A stretch of DNA of 64,000 bases from Planctomycetota bacterium (GTDB lineage Bacteria > Planctomycetota > Planctomycetia > Pirellulales > Pirellulaceae). Below, piece by piece: positions 11,930-21,824 of this stretch (position 1 is its first letter; each line of letters opens with the position of its first letter). The notes beneath the pieces were generated by a model. The model did no database searches. It was not told the origin of the DNA and was given only the letters and a program-made list of their open reading frames with translations. The position numbers and the translations under genes are program-made. The stretch is from positions 62,001-126,000 of the forward strand of contig JACNKX010000095.1 of assembly GCA_014381825.1 (NCBI GenBank), read 5' to 3'.

Positions 11930-12946
11930 ATGGTGATCTCACGACTGCCCCCGCGATGGCTTACTTTGTTCGCCGTAATGATGCTTGTTTCCGAGTCATC
12001 TGCCCAGCGACCGATCCCGATCCCAATGGACAAGATCAGCTCTGCCGGAAAGATAAAGGCGGTGCAGAATGGGGTCGTCCATGTCGTAAACATCGGTGGT
12101 GATCAGTGGCTACTGGCCATCGATAAAGATGCCGAGGAAGTTGTGCTGCGGGGGAAGGCCACTGCTCAATGGCTGCGACCGGGAATGGCGGTCCGCTTCC
12201 AAGGTGATTTCTTCAAGAACAAATCGGGGCAGCCACAAGGTGAGGCCAAAGAACCCATCAAGGAGTTAAAGGTCTTCACACCGCGTGAAGATTCCAAAAT
12301 CGGGATCAAGGAAGAAGCGAAACGCGGCTCGTTCCTCTCGGGTGGCTCCAAGAGCGACAGTCCGCTGGAAACCGCACCATTCAGCGTGGTCGGAGTGCTG
12401 GCAAAGTTGAAGGGCGGTCGCATGACAATCGCGGTTGGCAAAACACAGATTCAAGCGAAGCTGGCCAGCGACGCGAAGATCGACGTGGATTTGGCGGAGC
12501 CGCGTTTCGCGCGTGAGGGAGACGAAATTGAATTCGAGGGCTGGCACTACGTTGGCCAGAAGGAAAGAATCCACGCGACGAAAGTTTGGATCACGCTCGC
12601 CAAGCCGCTGGGCGCTGAAGAGACGAAGCAGTCGCTCGCCAAGACCGGAGACTCCGCGGAAGATGCTTCGGAAGAACAACAACTTGCAGCTCGTCAAATC
12701 CAAACTGCGATCGCCCGAGTCCGGAAGCTATACGATGCAGGGGACTACCGAGAGGCTGCCGGAGCGGTCGAAGTGATCCTCAATGACTGGGACGCTTTCA
12801 TCGATTCCGATGAAGCTGTCGCCGTGAAGTTGCTGCATTCTCGTTACAAGCAACTCAAGCTTGTCCACGCCTTCCTCGAAATGGAAGGATTCATGCTGCC
12901 CGCTCTACGTGAACTGCCAAACGTGCAGAACGTCGCGAGCCGTTAA
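11930..12946 (+). CDS. Exported protein of unknown function
   Basis: The 338-residue product has a signal peptide (MVISRLPPRWLTLFAVMMLV, cleavage plausible after SSAQ near residue 26). The mature part contains two beta-rich segments that look like repeated OB/S1-type or coating-like modules (about residues 40-115 and 150-225), then a charged linker rich in E, Q and A, and a helical C-terminal third (IQTAIARVRKLYDAGDYREA) resembling a TPR hairpin. No catalytic motif is visible. GAGGAAAG precedes the ATG at 11930, a better start than 11774. Such exported proteins are common in planctomycetes; the function is unknown. Confidence 0.6.
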   Translation: MVISRLPPRWLTLFAVMMLVSESSAQRPIPIPMDKISSAGKIKAVQNGVVHVVNIGGDQWLLAIDKDAEEVVLRGKATAQWLRPGMAVRFQGDFFKNKSGQPQGEAKEPIKELKVFTPREDSKIGIKEEAKRGSFLSGGSKSDSPLETAPFSVVGVLAKLKGGRMTIAVGKTQIQAKLASDAKIDVDLAEPRFAREGDEIEFEGWHYVGQKERIHATKVWITLAKPLGAEETKQSLAKTGDSAEDASEEQQLAARQIQTAIARVRKLYDAGDYREAAGAVEVILNDWDAFIDSDEAVAVKLLHSRYKQLKLVHAFLEMEGFMLPALRELPNVQNVASR

Positions 12947-12973
12947 TGGTCCGCAGCGTTTACGAGCCGCAGA

Positions 12974-14047
12974 TCACACGCTGATAGTCGGATCCAGAGT
13001 TTTGATGACCGATGAACCATCGCCGCTTGGCGGCGGGGTTTCCCAAGCCCGCCACCCAGTCCGTACGACCATCAACCAGCCGAAGGCGAGGAACGTTAAG
13101 ATCCGCAGTGCCGTCGCGGACCAAGTGGGTAGCCAAGCGGAGATGTCGACGATCATGGCTGCGTCTGGGGCGCCAATGCCGAACACCGGTGGCAGACGAA
13201 ACCAATAGTAGGTGATGATCGCCGCGGCCGCGAAAACGCTGGCAATCAGATGCTCTAGCGTTGGCAAGACCGTCCGCAATATCAAGTACACCATCAGCGT
13301 CGCACCACCTCCCGCGAAGGGGATTCCGTAGGCGATGTGAAGATGGCTAAAGCCGTCCCAGCCACCGTAGGTTGGCACGTTGTACCAACCCCAGACAAAA
13401 CCCGGGAACAAGCCCGTCAGCGCTACTCCGATGGTACGACCGAGCTTCGTGTTTACGGCCGTCAGAGGAGTTAGACCAGCAGTAGACTCCGAGCAAGGCG
13501 CGACACAGTTCAAGCACGACGAGCAATGAGCGTTGTGGACCGATATCACCGGACGTGCGCCATAGAGCAACTCGACCGGATAGACTGGGCACAGGCTCGA
13601 GCACCAACCACTCTTCCACTTGAAAATCGATCCCAGACCAATTGCCAGCAACCCCACAACGGTCAAGATCGCGGCCAGAACGGGCCCGTTGGTATCTAGC
13701 AACACCTTCCGCAGTGGCACAACCAGAACTAACAGGATGAAAGCGCCCAGGAACAATCGGCTTCGCCACGTGGGCGACAATCGTTTGTCTTGGGACAGTC
13801 CCAGGTGATGCGGGACGAGTGACATGCTGCCGAGCGGACAGACGTTGCGCCAGATGCCCGGTGCCAAGACAAGCAAGGCGGGCGCGATGGGAATCAAGAC
13901 ATTCCACAGTAAGTGCAATCCAAGATCCGGTTTGACGATCAGGGCGCCCCAGACGAACATCCCCGCAACCCAACTCAACACTTGTGCCAGCCGCCACAAT
14001 GCGTGCGCACGTCTCGACATGCCCGCGGTGATTGTCGCCGTGGCCAT
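12974..14047 (-). CDS. NapH/NosR-like membrane protein with a 4Fe-4S motif
   Basis: The 357-residue protein has about eight predicted membrane helices. Between them are NVCPLGSMSLVPHH near residue 70, GWCSSLCPVYPVELLYG near 150 and a ferredoxin-like motif CSSCLNCVAPC near 175. The CP-containing loops plus a ferredoxin motif are typical of the NapH/NosR/RdxA group, which moves electrons across or along the membrane to periplasmic reductases or to cofactor maturation. Only one full ferredoxin motif is seen, against two in NapH. It converges with the preceding exported-protein gene (27-base gap). A role in nitrate or NO metabolism is inferred from location only. Confidence 0.6.
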   Translation of the reverse strand: MATATITAGMSRRAHALWRLAQVLSWVAGMFVWGALIVKPDLGLHLLWNVLIPIAPALLVLAPGIWRNVCPLGSMSLVPHHLGLSQDKRLSPTWRSRLFLGAFILLVLVVPLRKVLLDTNGPVLAAILTVVGLLAIGLGSIFKWKSGWCSSLCPVYPVELLYGARPVISVHNAHCSSCLNCVAPCSESTAGLTPLTAVNTKLGRTIGVALTGLFPGFVWGWYNVPTYGGWDGFSHLHIAYGIPFAGGGATLMVYLILRTVLPTLEHLIASVFAAAAIITYYWFRLPPVFGIGAPDAAMIVDISAWLPTWSATALRILTFLAFGWLMVVRTGWRAWETPPPSGDGSSVIKTLDPTISV

Positions 14048-14085
14048 CGCTAGCTCCGAGTCACGAAATGAAAGAAGGGGTCTCG

Positions 14086-15375
14086 CTAGGCAAACAATCC
14101 TAGACTGTTGGCCTTCGCCTTGTACTTCGGGAAGAATCCGTCGGGGACTTCGAACTTCATGTGCCCTTGCAGCACTTCAGCAAAGATATCACGGAAGTCA
14201 GTCGTCACAGGAAGGTCGCGTTTTTGATTTAGCACGCTGTCCTGTAGGCCAGTCCATTTACCATAGATCTTGCCACCGTTGACTTTGCCACCCAGCAGCC
14301 ACATCGCTCCGCCGTGACCGTGGTCGGCTCCCGCATTCCCATTCTCCTTGCAGACGCGACCAAACTCAGTACAGACAAGTACCATCGTCCGATCAAGGTG
14401 CGACCCAAGATCGTTCATGAAAGCGGATAGGCCCTCACTTAAGAACTTGAGCATCCGATCGAGGGCTCCATCCACCGAACCGAGCCCGATGTGATGATCC
14501 CAGCCACCGATGTCGGTCGCGGCAACTTCGAGACCGACCCCGGACTTGATCGCGCTTGCGAGTTTCTTCATGCGGCTGGCGAAGTGACCGGCCGGATACT
14601 CCTGAAACGCTAAATTGTTGAGATCCTCCGGGTTTTCACCTTTCAAGACTTCTTGAAGTCGGCGCAACCCGTAGATGGTCTCGCGGCCCGAAGTCATCAC
14701 AGGATCCGCATCCACTCCACTGCGAACGTTTGTCGATTGTTTAAGGAACGCGGCAAGGTCTTTCTTTTCGTCACCGCCATAGAATCCGTCGAAGAGATCG
14801 AGTACTTCTTGAAGACCGTCCAAGTTGTTCGGAACTGCGAGGACCGGATAACGCCCACGTAGGGATCGCGGCAACAGCTCTTGCATCGCGAGGGTGCGCA
14901 ATTCTGGCAAACCGTAGCCCTTACTCGCGTCCGGCACGGTGGCGGCAAGGTAACGATTCAGCCACCCGTCGCGAACGGTTCGGTTACCAGGTGCCGCATA
15001 CTCCATGAAGTCTTGAGCATCGAAGTGGCTGCGCGTCGAATGAGGCGAACCAGAATTAACCACGACTGCAACTTTGCCTTTGTCATACCAAGACTTCAAG
15101 GGCTCCAAAGCAGGATGGAACGCCCACTGGTCATCTAACGCGATCGAGTTCTCTTCCTTGATCGAGACGGACGGTCGAATCTCATAATACTTCTTATCTT
15201 TGTGCGGAATGATCGTATTCAGTTGATCTTGTCCGCCCCGAAGGTAGATGACGACGAGAGTGGGATTGTCGCCGGGACCGAACTGGGCCCGAGCGGCTGC
15301 GTTAAACCCCCCGACATTCAAACAAACTGCTCCTGACGTGATGGCCGACATCTTTAAAAAATTGCGACGTTTCAT
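14086..15375 (-). CDS. DUF1501 family protein, twin-arginine exported
   Basis: The 429-residue protein starts with a twin-arginine signal (MKRRNFLKMSAITSGAVCL), so it is likely exported folded. The body matches the DUF1501 family, an alkaline-phosphatase-superfamily fold: VVIYLRGGQDQLNTIIPH near the N-terminus, SPHSTRSHFDAQDFME in the middle, DIGGWDHH near residue 290 and VCTEFGRVCKENGNAGADHGHGG near 345, where the Asp and His residues fit metal sites. AAGGAAC lies upstream of the ATG. It is downstream of a DUF1800 gene on the same strand with a 63-base gap; this pairing recurs in planctomycetes and other phyla. The biochemical role is not established. Confidence 0.85.
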   Translation of the reverse strand: MKRRNFLKMSAITSGAVCLNVGGFNAAARAQFGPGDNPTLVVIYLRGGQDQLNTIIPHKDKKYYEIRPSVSIKEENSIALDDQWAFHPALEPLKSWYDKGKVAVVVNSGSPHSTRSHFDAQDFMEYAAPGNRTVRDGWLNRYLAATVPDASKGYGLPELRTLAMQELLPRSLRGRYPVLAVPNNLDGLQEVLDLFDGFYGGDEKKDLAAFLKQSTNVRSGVDADPVMTSGRETIYGLRRLQEVLKGENPEDLNNLAFQEYPAGHFASRMKKLASAIKSGVGLEVAATDIGGWDHHIGLGSVDGALDRMLKFLSEGLSAFMNDLGSHLDRTMVLVCTEFGRVCKENGNAGADHGHGGAMWLLGGKVNGGKIYGKWTGLQDSVLNQKRDLPVTTDFRDIFAEVLQGHMKFEVPDGFFPKYKAKANSLGLFA

Positions 15376-15438
15376 GGTGTGTTCCTTGTAGTTATGTATT
15401 CGGAGCCGCAGTGCTCGATGCAGGGGAGCATGCAGAAG

Positions 15439-17142
15439 CTACTGACGTTGAAATTCTGGTGAACCAAGCAAGATGCCAACGATGTAGCGACCTAGCTGCT
15501 CAGGTTCTGGATTGAAGCGAGCGTACTTGGCGATCACGGCGTCGAGTGCTTCCGAAGTTTTCTCCGTACAGCCGCCGGGAAGGATGCGATTGGTCAGCAT
15601 CTCTTTCCATTGAACCGGATTGCCTTGCTTTAGGCCTTCCCAGTACGAAGCGGGGATACGGACACCGCGAATCTGCTCTAGTCCCAGTCCCAATGAGAAA
15701 CTCCACCGCGGAGCCATCACACCCGGATCGCGCCAAGCGTCGGCTTGGTCGTAGTAGCCGGTTGGGTCCTCGCATTGATAGATGGGTTCACTCATTTGCA
15801 GCAAGGCCGCGTGAACGCCGCCCGTGGACTCGATCTCCGCATCCGTCACGCGCAGAGCGCTGGCGATAAATTCGGACGGCCGTTTGAACTTCGATTGGTA
15901 GTTCTTCGGGTTGTAGAACTCTTCGTCCATGAGAACTGCCTTGTACATCTCCTTCATGTCGGACTTCTTCCGCATGTAAACTTTGGCCACGCGTTCCACG
16001 AGATCCTCTGGTGGATCGTCGGACACCAGGTAGCGACAAAGCTTGTAAGCGAGGAACTTCGACGTTGCCTCATGCGAAACAAGCATGTTCAAGACAAACT
16101 GCCCTTCCATCTCCGGGTTCCTCGGGATCGACGGCACTCGCTTGTTGAGCAACATACGTGGCTCGCTGCCGTGCATGTCCTTGCGGAACTGGAATACAAT
16201 GGGCTCTTTGGGATTCTGCTGCAACGTCCAGCCAGTCAGAATGTTAGCGACAGTGATCACGTCCTCTTGCGTGTAATCGTTGTCCACACCAAGTGTGTGA
16301 AGCTCCATGAGTTCGCGGGCGTAGTTCTCGTTGATGCCTTTCATCTTGGCAATGTCGACGGCTTCCATCGCGGCACCGAAGTCTCGTGTCGAGAAGAGGG
16401 CTCGTTGAGCAGCTTCAAGCAGCTCTTTCTGCGGTGCGGCACGCGAGATGTAGTTGTCCAGGTAAACGAGCATGGCTGGATGTCGCGCCTGCTTGTTCAG
16501 CATCGCGTTGAATGTGCCGAGTGCTTCGCCACGAATGACGTCTCGTTCGTACTCGGTCGCGTAGTACTTGACGTTCCCTTTCGAGACGTCGATGTTGAAG
16601 TGATTTCTCCAGAAGTCGCAAACCACTTCGCGCAGTTGGTTCTTGCCGTACACCGCCGTCAGCAGCACGGTGTCCTTCAGATCATTCTTAGGAACTTCCT
16701 GTTTGGCACGTGCTTCGGCTCGGCGTTTTCGTTCCTCGGGGCTCGCGTTACGACGAAGCGGCGGAACCGGGACACGATACGTCTGGACAATCTCCTGATT
16801 GCTCATCGTCAAGGACGGTATCTTCGCGAGCCGGTCCTGCAATGCCTCGGTCTCGTCGGCGGCTCCCTCTAACTGCTGTTCCAGCCATTTATCCACGCCA
16901 AGCTGCTCAACTTCGTAAATGGTTGCGTCGGTGACGCCGAACGTGACGCGGCTGAGCAAGTGATGGATTCGTTCACGCTGATCAAGCGGTTTCTCAGAAT
17001 CGCGCCACAGGGACGGTGTACCTTCTCGCGCTTCGCGTCCGAATTTGGTCGCGTCTTCCTGTTCTTCTTGTGCCGATACAAATGGCGTGAAAGCAAGAAT
17101 GCACAAGCCCCAGCAAATCGTTCGACGTTTGATAAACTCCAT
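15439..17142 (-). CDS. DUF1800 family exported protein
   Basis: The 567-residue protein has a Sec signal peptide (MEFIKRRTICWGLCILAF, cleavage near FVSAQ) and the DUF1800 domain across most of its length: HHLLSRVTFGVTDATIYEVE near residue 60, FWRNHFNID near 180, NENYARELMELHTLGVDNDY near 290 and WTLQQNP. The domain is of unknown function and nearly always encoded next to DUF1501, as here. AAGGAG seven bases upstream supports the ATG at 17142. The two proteins are probably produced together and act outside the cytoplasm. Confidence 0.85.
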   Translation of the reverse strand: MEFIKRRTICWGLCILAFTPFVSAQEEQEDATKFGREAREGTPSLWRDSEKPLDQRERIHHLLSRVTFGVTDATIYEVEQLGVDKWLEQQLEGAADETEALQDRLAKIPSLTMSNQEIVQTYRVPVPPLRRNASPEERKRRAEARAKQEVPKNDLKDTVLLTAVYGKNQLREVVCDFWRNHFNIDVSKGNVKYYATEYERDVIRGEALGTFNAMLNKQARHPAMLVYLDNYISRAAPQKELLEAAQRALFSTRDFGAAMEAVDIAKMKGINENYARELMELHTLGVDNDYTQEDVITVANILTGWTLQQNPKEPIVFQFRKDMHGSEPRMLLNKRVPSIPRNPEMEGQFVLNMLVSHEATSKFLAYKLCRYLVSDDPPEDLVERVAKVYMRKKSDMKEMYKAVLMDEEFYNPKNYQSKFKRPSEFIASALRVTDAEIESTGGVHAALLQMSEPIYQCEDPTGYYDQADAWRDPGVMAPRWSFSLGLGLEQIRGVRIPASYWEGLKQGNPVQWKEMLTNRILPGGCTEKTSEALDAVIAKYARFNPEPEQLGRYIVGILLGSPEFQRQ

Positions 17143-17682
17143 GACGCGCTCCTTGGTGGGGAATCAGAAGACAGCGGTGCGCGTCGTCCCGAAGATAAAC
17201 TAGACGTAGTCGCCCAAATCGACTTGCGAAGCGAGAATAAATCGCATGCGATGTGCAATCCGGGACGTGTCAACGGCGTTGGTTATCAAACGATTATTAC
17301 ACGCGAACTTCGCTCCCATTCACGGTGGGTCGTTTTTAGCTCCGCTTTGAATCTCAAGTACGTCCGTGCGTTCGGTAGTGACGGCAAATCTCGCGCCAAC
17401 GAATTTCCGATGAACATCGGAACAATCGCCGCGATTGTCATTGATAGATGCGCCAGCCGATCTGGCTACCTGCGTTAGTGAAGTTGCTGCCGATTTATGG
17501 GAGGACGCTTTGACGCGGCGCGCGGTGTAAGTGCGACGTGATGGGCGCGCGTCGTGCGTCTTCGCGCAGTTCACCGTGCACGATGGCAGTATTCAGGTGA
17601 ATACCTCGTCAACGGTCGCTTGGCATTACTTTTGCTCTTAGAGAAGGAACACTATTGTGTTCCTTCCGCGCGAGGTGGAACC
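17143..17682. other. Divergent intergenic stretch
   Basis: The 540 bases separate the minus-strand DUF1800 gene from the plus-strand VWA gene and should contain both promoters. No recognisable RNA or small protein gene was seen. If the VWA gene actually starts at the in-frame GTG at 17554, the gap would be 411 bases. Confidence 0.4.
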
Positions 17683-19728
17683 GTGCAAACTTCGTCACTC
17701 TCCGAAGCGTCTTACGATGGTCGAGCCACTTCTCAACCGTTGACTCGAAATCACCATGTGCGGCTGCCAGACTTCGCCGCATGGTATCGCGATCTAGTGA
17801 GCGGCAACGAGCAAATGCTCGACTCTGAATCAGCCTGCTGGCTCGTAAGTTTGATCGTTCATGTCGTTCTGTTGATAACGCTTGGAGTTGTCACGGCCGC
17901 ACAGCAGGGGCGAGACGGTTCGGCATTGATTGTCGTCCCGTTGCTGGAAGATGAGTCCGAACCCGAGATCGTTGAACTCGCGTTCGACCTTAGCGTGACC
18001 GACGAGTCGCTTCAAGATGTTGGTAGCGTCAGTCTCGGTACGGTCGAGGTGGCTGCCGCGTTGCCCACTGGTGATTCGGTCGACATGCCAGTGCTGAATG
18101 ACATGGGCCAGATTTCAACAGAGTTCAGCGGTATGGAAGTGACCTTGCAGGAATTAGCTTCCAACGACAACGCTGGATTCGTTAAAGATCTGGTGGGCAT
18201 CTCCGGAGCGGTCGTGAACGCTCATGGCGATACTGGGTCGGTGGACCGTATCACCGCCGAGATCCTTGCGAAGCTCGAGTCGGGCAACGTACTGATCGCC
18301 TGGTTAATGGACGCGTCGGAGAGTTTGCGTCCGCGGCGGGAACAGATCATCAATCACTTCACTCGCGTTTACGACGAGTTGGACAAACTGGCAGAAGAAC
18401 CGGGTGACGCTTTGCTGACCAGCGTCGGTGCCTTCGGTGCTGGGCTCGACGTGATGACGTCGAAGCCGACCGCTGATCGGGACGCGATCCAAGCTGCGGT
18501 TCGCAACATCAAAGCCGAGGACACGGGCGTCGAGAACGTCTTCTCGGCGGTTCACGCGACGGCTGCGGAGTATGCGAAGTATGTTCGCGCCGGTCGCCAA
18601 GTGATGATCATCGTCGTCACGGATGAGAGTGGCAATGACGTGGAAGAATTGGATAAAGCGCTCGCGATGCTGGAGCGGCACCGCATGACGGTCCACGTGA
18701 TCGGTCCTGTCGCTCCTTTTGCTCAAGAAGAAATCACCGTGAAATGGACTGACCCAGAAACCAATGAGACGCACAACTTACCAGTCGATGCGGGCCCGGA
18801 AACGGCGTACATCGAACAAGCCGCTTTGAATGTTTGGCACCGTGGCCCTGGCGCGGCTCCACGCTCATCAGGCTTCGGGCCGTATGGCTTAACTCGCCTG
18901 ACCCACGAAAGCGGCGGGATGTATTTGTTGCACGACGATGGTCGGATTCCTGGACCAAGTTTCGAAGTCGATCAACTGCTCCGCTATCGACCCGATTACG
19001 TGGCGGATGGTTCTTACAAGAAACTTGCGGACGAGCACCCGCTTCGCATGGCTGTGCTTCGAACCGCGCAAGCTACCAACCAGTATCTGACCGAACCTCT
19101 ACCTCGCACGTTACTGGCGGCGGGCATTCAGTTTGAAATTAGGCCAACGAAAAAGAAGCTACATGAGATAGCTGAAATTCTGGACCGTGGGCTTGGCGTT
19201 CTACAAAGTGCTGAGGGAGTACGGAACGAAGAAACGTCGCCACGCTGGCTGGCTCACTTCGACTTGCTGAAAGGCCGTTTGTTGGCAAACAAGGTACGGT
19301 GTTACTCCTACGCCAAGCTCCTCGACGAGATGTATGACGAGCCGAAGGAACCGGAAGACGGCACAAAGAACGCGTGGCAAGCGACGAGTTGCCCCGATCC
19401 GGAAGCAGCAGAGAGGGACCTGCCTCCGGCCGAACGAGACGATGCCCAGTCAGCGCGTCAGCACTTGGAGCGAGTCGTTCAAGACCACTCCAAAACACCG
19501 TGGGCCGCAATCGCAAATGATGAGTTGCAATTCGCGCTTTGCTTTCACTGGCAGGAAGCCTTCATGGAGCCGCCCGAGGGTGTCGCGTTGCCTTGGGACA
19601 AGAAGCCCTGGAGCGAGCTGACCGAGGCTCAAAAGGAAGCCAAAGTCGCTTTTGAGAAGAAGAAGGAAGCTGCAAAAATACGCAAGGCGAAGACTCCCGA
19701 CAAGAAACGTGTCCCACCGAAGCTGTAG
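17683..19728 (+). CDS. Membrane-anchored von Willebrand factor A domain protein
   Basis: Starting at the GTG at 17683 (preceded by AGGTGG) the product has 681 residues; an in-frame GTG at 17554 would add 43. A single membrane helix (WLVSLIVHVVLLITLGVV) lies near residue 50, so the remainder probably faces the periplasm. An acidic linker leads to a VWA domain at about residues 195-360 with an intact MIDAS motif (MDASESL) and VVTDESGND. The C-terminal 250 residues are charged and helical and end in a lysine-rich tail. The stop is one base before the start of the next gene, so the two are translationally linked. The substrate or partner is unknown. Confidence 0.65.
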   Translation: MQTSSLSEASYDGRATSQPLTRNHHVRLPDFAAWYRDLVSGNEQMLDSESACWLVSLIVHVVLLITLGVVTAAQQGRDGSALIVVPLLEDESEPEIVELAFDLSVTDESLQDVGSVSLGTVEVAAALPTGDSVDMPVLNDMGQISTEFSGMEVTLQELASNDNAGFVKDLVGISGAVVNAHGDTGSVDRITAEILAKLESGNVLIAWLMDASESLRPRREQIINHFTRVYDELDKLAEEPGDALLTSVGAFGAGLDVMTSKPTADRDAIQAAVRNIKAEDTGVENVFSAVHATAAEYAKYVRAGRQVMIIVVTDESGNDVEELDKALAMLERHRMTVHVIGPVAPFAQEEITVKWTDPETNETHNLPVDAGPETAYIEQAALNVWHRGPGAAPRSSGFGPYGLTRLTHESGGMYLLHDDGRIPGPSFEVDQLLRYRPDYVADGSYKKLADEHPLRMAVLRTAQATNQYLTEPLPRTLLAAGIQFEIRPTKKKLHEIAEILDRGLGVLQSAEGVRNEETSPRWLAHFDLLKGRLLANKVRCYSYAKLLDEMYDEPKEPEDGTKNAWQATSCPDPEAAERDLPPAERDDAQSARQHLERVVQDHSKTPWAAIANDELQFALCFHWQEAFMEPPEGVALPWDKKPWSELTEAQKEAKVAFEKKKEAAKIRKAKTPDKKRVPPKL

Positions 19729-19729
19729 G

Positions 19730-21748
19730 ATGTCGATACCTGAAGACAAGACTCCGGCCGCAAGAACGCCTGATGACCTGCTACCGCCGGAAGTGCAACC
19801 GCCGGTAGCTCCAGTAGCGATTCCCGTGGCGCAGCCTCTCATTCCACAGCTAATCTCGCCGCAGCCGTTTCAGCCAGTTGCTCTGCCGTCGGTCGTTCCG
19901 GTTGCTTCCGTCCTAGTTACGCAACCAGATGCCGCACAGCCGCCGACGCCTGCCTCTTCCGCGATTTCGGTTGATCAGCGCCTGCCGACCAGTCAATCGG
20001 CACCAGTTGCATGCGCTGTTCCACTCGCGCAACCGACGAAGCCTAGTCAGGCGTACGCCGCGACGCGATCGCAAGTCAGTGGTCCGATTGCATCGGCTCC
20101 TTTGACAAATCAGCCAGTTCGAAACTGTCGAACACCGACGACAGAGAAGCGTCCAACTTCCAGCAAGCAGAACGAGAAGAAGGACAGCGACGCTCCGAGC
20201 GTTGCGTCCTCGCATCGCAAGTTGCGACAGCCAAGCGACGCTCCGCGTCACACAAGTGCAAAGACGAGGCGCTCGATTACTCAGACCAAACAGCATCTCC
20301 TCCGGCCCGAGGTAACGGAACCATCACGGGACCCAAGCCGCGTCCCAACGCCCGCACCGATTCTGCAGGACGCTGACTTGATCGTCAACTCGATCGTCAA
20401 CCAAGTCCTCGGAGGCATGCCGTCCTGGCTGGTTAGTTCGATGTTGCACGTACTCGTGGTCGTCCTACTGAACTTTCTCACATTACCAAGCTTCTCCAAG
20501 GACGATACGTTGTTCATCGAAATCGCGTACTCAGAGGAAGAGAACTTGATCGGAGAGGAGCTGCTCGATTTGCCGACGCTCGAGATGCCGGTTGCCGAGC
20601 CAGTTGTGTTGCAGCAATTGCCCGAAGTCTCTGATCCGCTTGCCGCGATGCCAATCTTAGATCCCAGTTTGCTAGGAGAAGTTGCACCAGCCGAACTCCA
20701 AGCTCCTGCGATCGGAATGGCTCTCAGTGGTCGTGAGAAGGGAATGCGTAACGCACTTGTAGGCAAGTACGGTGGGACCAAAGCCACGGAGAGCTCCGTC
20801 GAAGGTGGACTTGCCTGGCTTGCAAGGAATCAACAGCGAGACGGAAGTTGGAGCTTGCAGGGTCCGTATCCCGAGGGGAGTCCCGTCGAGAATCAGCCTG
20901 CCGCAACTGCGATGGCGTTGTTGGCGTTTCAGGGTGCTGGCAACACACATCTTGCCGGCGAATACCAAGAACAAGTCGCCCGCGGTTGGCAGTCGCTGCT
21001 GAAACGACAAAAGGAAGATGGTGACTTCTACGACGGTGACGTACCGAATCAGCACCTATACACACACGGGCAGGCGACGATTGCCGTTTGCGAGCTCTTC
21101 GGGATGACCAAGGACAAAGCGTTCCGCGACTCGGCAACGCGCGCGGTCGCTTTCGCTCTGCAGGCGCAATCGCCAGAAGGTGGCTGGCGTTACTATCCCG
21201 GTCAAGGTTCCGATACGTCGGTTACAGGTTGGTATGTGATGGCTTTACAAAGTGCGATGATGGCGGGCCTCGAAGTTCCCGAGAAATCTTTGCAGCGAGT
21301 CCGTAGATTTCTGGACTCGGTGCAACTCGATGACGGCAGCCGCTATGTCTATCAACCATTGCAGAAACCGACGCCAACCATGACTGCCGAAGCGCTGCTG
21401 TGCCGTCAGTACCTGGGCTGGGCCCGAGAAGACGCTCGGTTGGTTTCCGGTGTGGAATACATCCTGTCGCATCCGGTCGATCCGACCGAGAACCATGACG
21501 TCTACTATTGGTACTACGCCGCGCAGCTCACGCATCATATGGAAGGCGCAGCTTGGGATCGTTGGAACAACACGATGCGAGTTGCGGTCCCTAAGTTACA
21601 AGTCACCAAGGGCAAGGAACGTGGAAGCTGGGATCCCAAACCGGACCGTTGGAGTCACTTAGGAGGCCGGCTCTATACAACGTGTTTTTCGATCTACAGC
21701 CTGGAAGTGTATTACCGTCACTTGCCGATCTACACCTACCGCGAATAG
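19730..21748 (+). CDS. Membrane-anchored squalene-cyclase-like alpha/alpha toroid protein
   Basis: The 672-residue protein starts at the ATG at 19730, one base after the VWA stop. Residues 1-215 are proline-, glutamine- and threonine-rich and look disordered; a membrane helix (SSMLHVLVVVLLNFLTL) lies near residue 238. The C-terminal 400 residues carry repeats of the prenyltransferase/squalene-oxidase type: QQRDGSWSLQGPYPEG, QSPEGGWRYYPGQG, TSVTGWYVMALQSA and WYYAAQLTHHMEGAAW. The DxDD catalytic motif of squalene-hopene cyclases is absent at the expected position (DTSVTGWY), so a cyclase reaction is unlikely. A binding or scaffold role with the VWA partner is more plausible, as inference. Confidence 0.7.
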   Translation: MSIPEDKTPAARTPDDLLPPEVQPPVAPVAIPVAQPLIPQLISPQPFQPVALPSVVPVASVLVTQPDAAQPPTPASSAISVDQRLPTSQSAPVACAVPLAQPTKPSQAYAATRSQVSGPIASAPLTNQPVRNCRTPTTEKRPTSSKQNEKKDSDAPSVASSHRKLRQPSDAPRHTSAKTRRSITQTKQHLLRPEVTEPSRDPSRVPTPAPILQDADLIVNSIVNQVLGGMPSWLVSSMLHVLVVVLLNFLTLPSFSKDDTLFIEIAYSEEENLIGEELLDLPTLEMPVAEPVVLQQLPEVSDPLAAMPILDPSLLGEVAPAELQAPAIGMALSGREKGMRNALVGKYGGTKATESSVEGGLAWLARNQQRDGSWSLQGPYPEGSPVENQPAATAMALLAFQGAGNTHLAGEYQEQVARGWQSLLKRQKEDGDFYDGDVPNQHLYTHGQATIAVCELFGMTKDKAFRDSATRAVAFALQAQSPEGGWRYYPGQGSDTSVTGWYVMALQSAMMAGLEVPEKSLQRVRRFLDSVQLDDGSRYVYQPLQKPTPTMTAEALLCRQYLGWAREDARLVSGVEYILSHPVDPTENHDVYYWYYAAQLTHHMEGAAWDRWNNTMRVAVPKLQVTKGKERGSWDPKPDRWSHLGGRLYTTCFSIYSLEVYYRHLPIYTYRE

Positions 21749-21824
21749 CAGCCTGCAATGAATGTCGATCCGTGCGAAGTCATCCAAAAACTTACATACC
21801 GACAATAAGGCTATGCCGGTTGAG

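Noticed and set aside
15745-16872. Open frame of 375 codons antisense to the DUF1800 gene
   Set aside because: It shows no domain and mirrors the coding bias of a well-supported gene.
19652-19729. Longer start for the toroid protein inside the VWA gene
   Set aside because: It would overlap the VWA coding end by 77 bases, while ATG 19730 fits a translationally coupled start.
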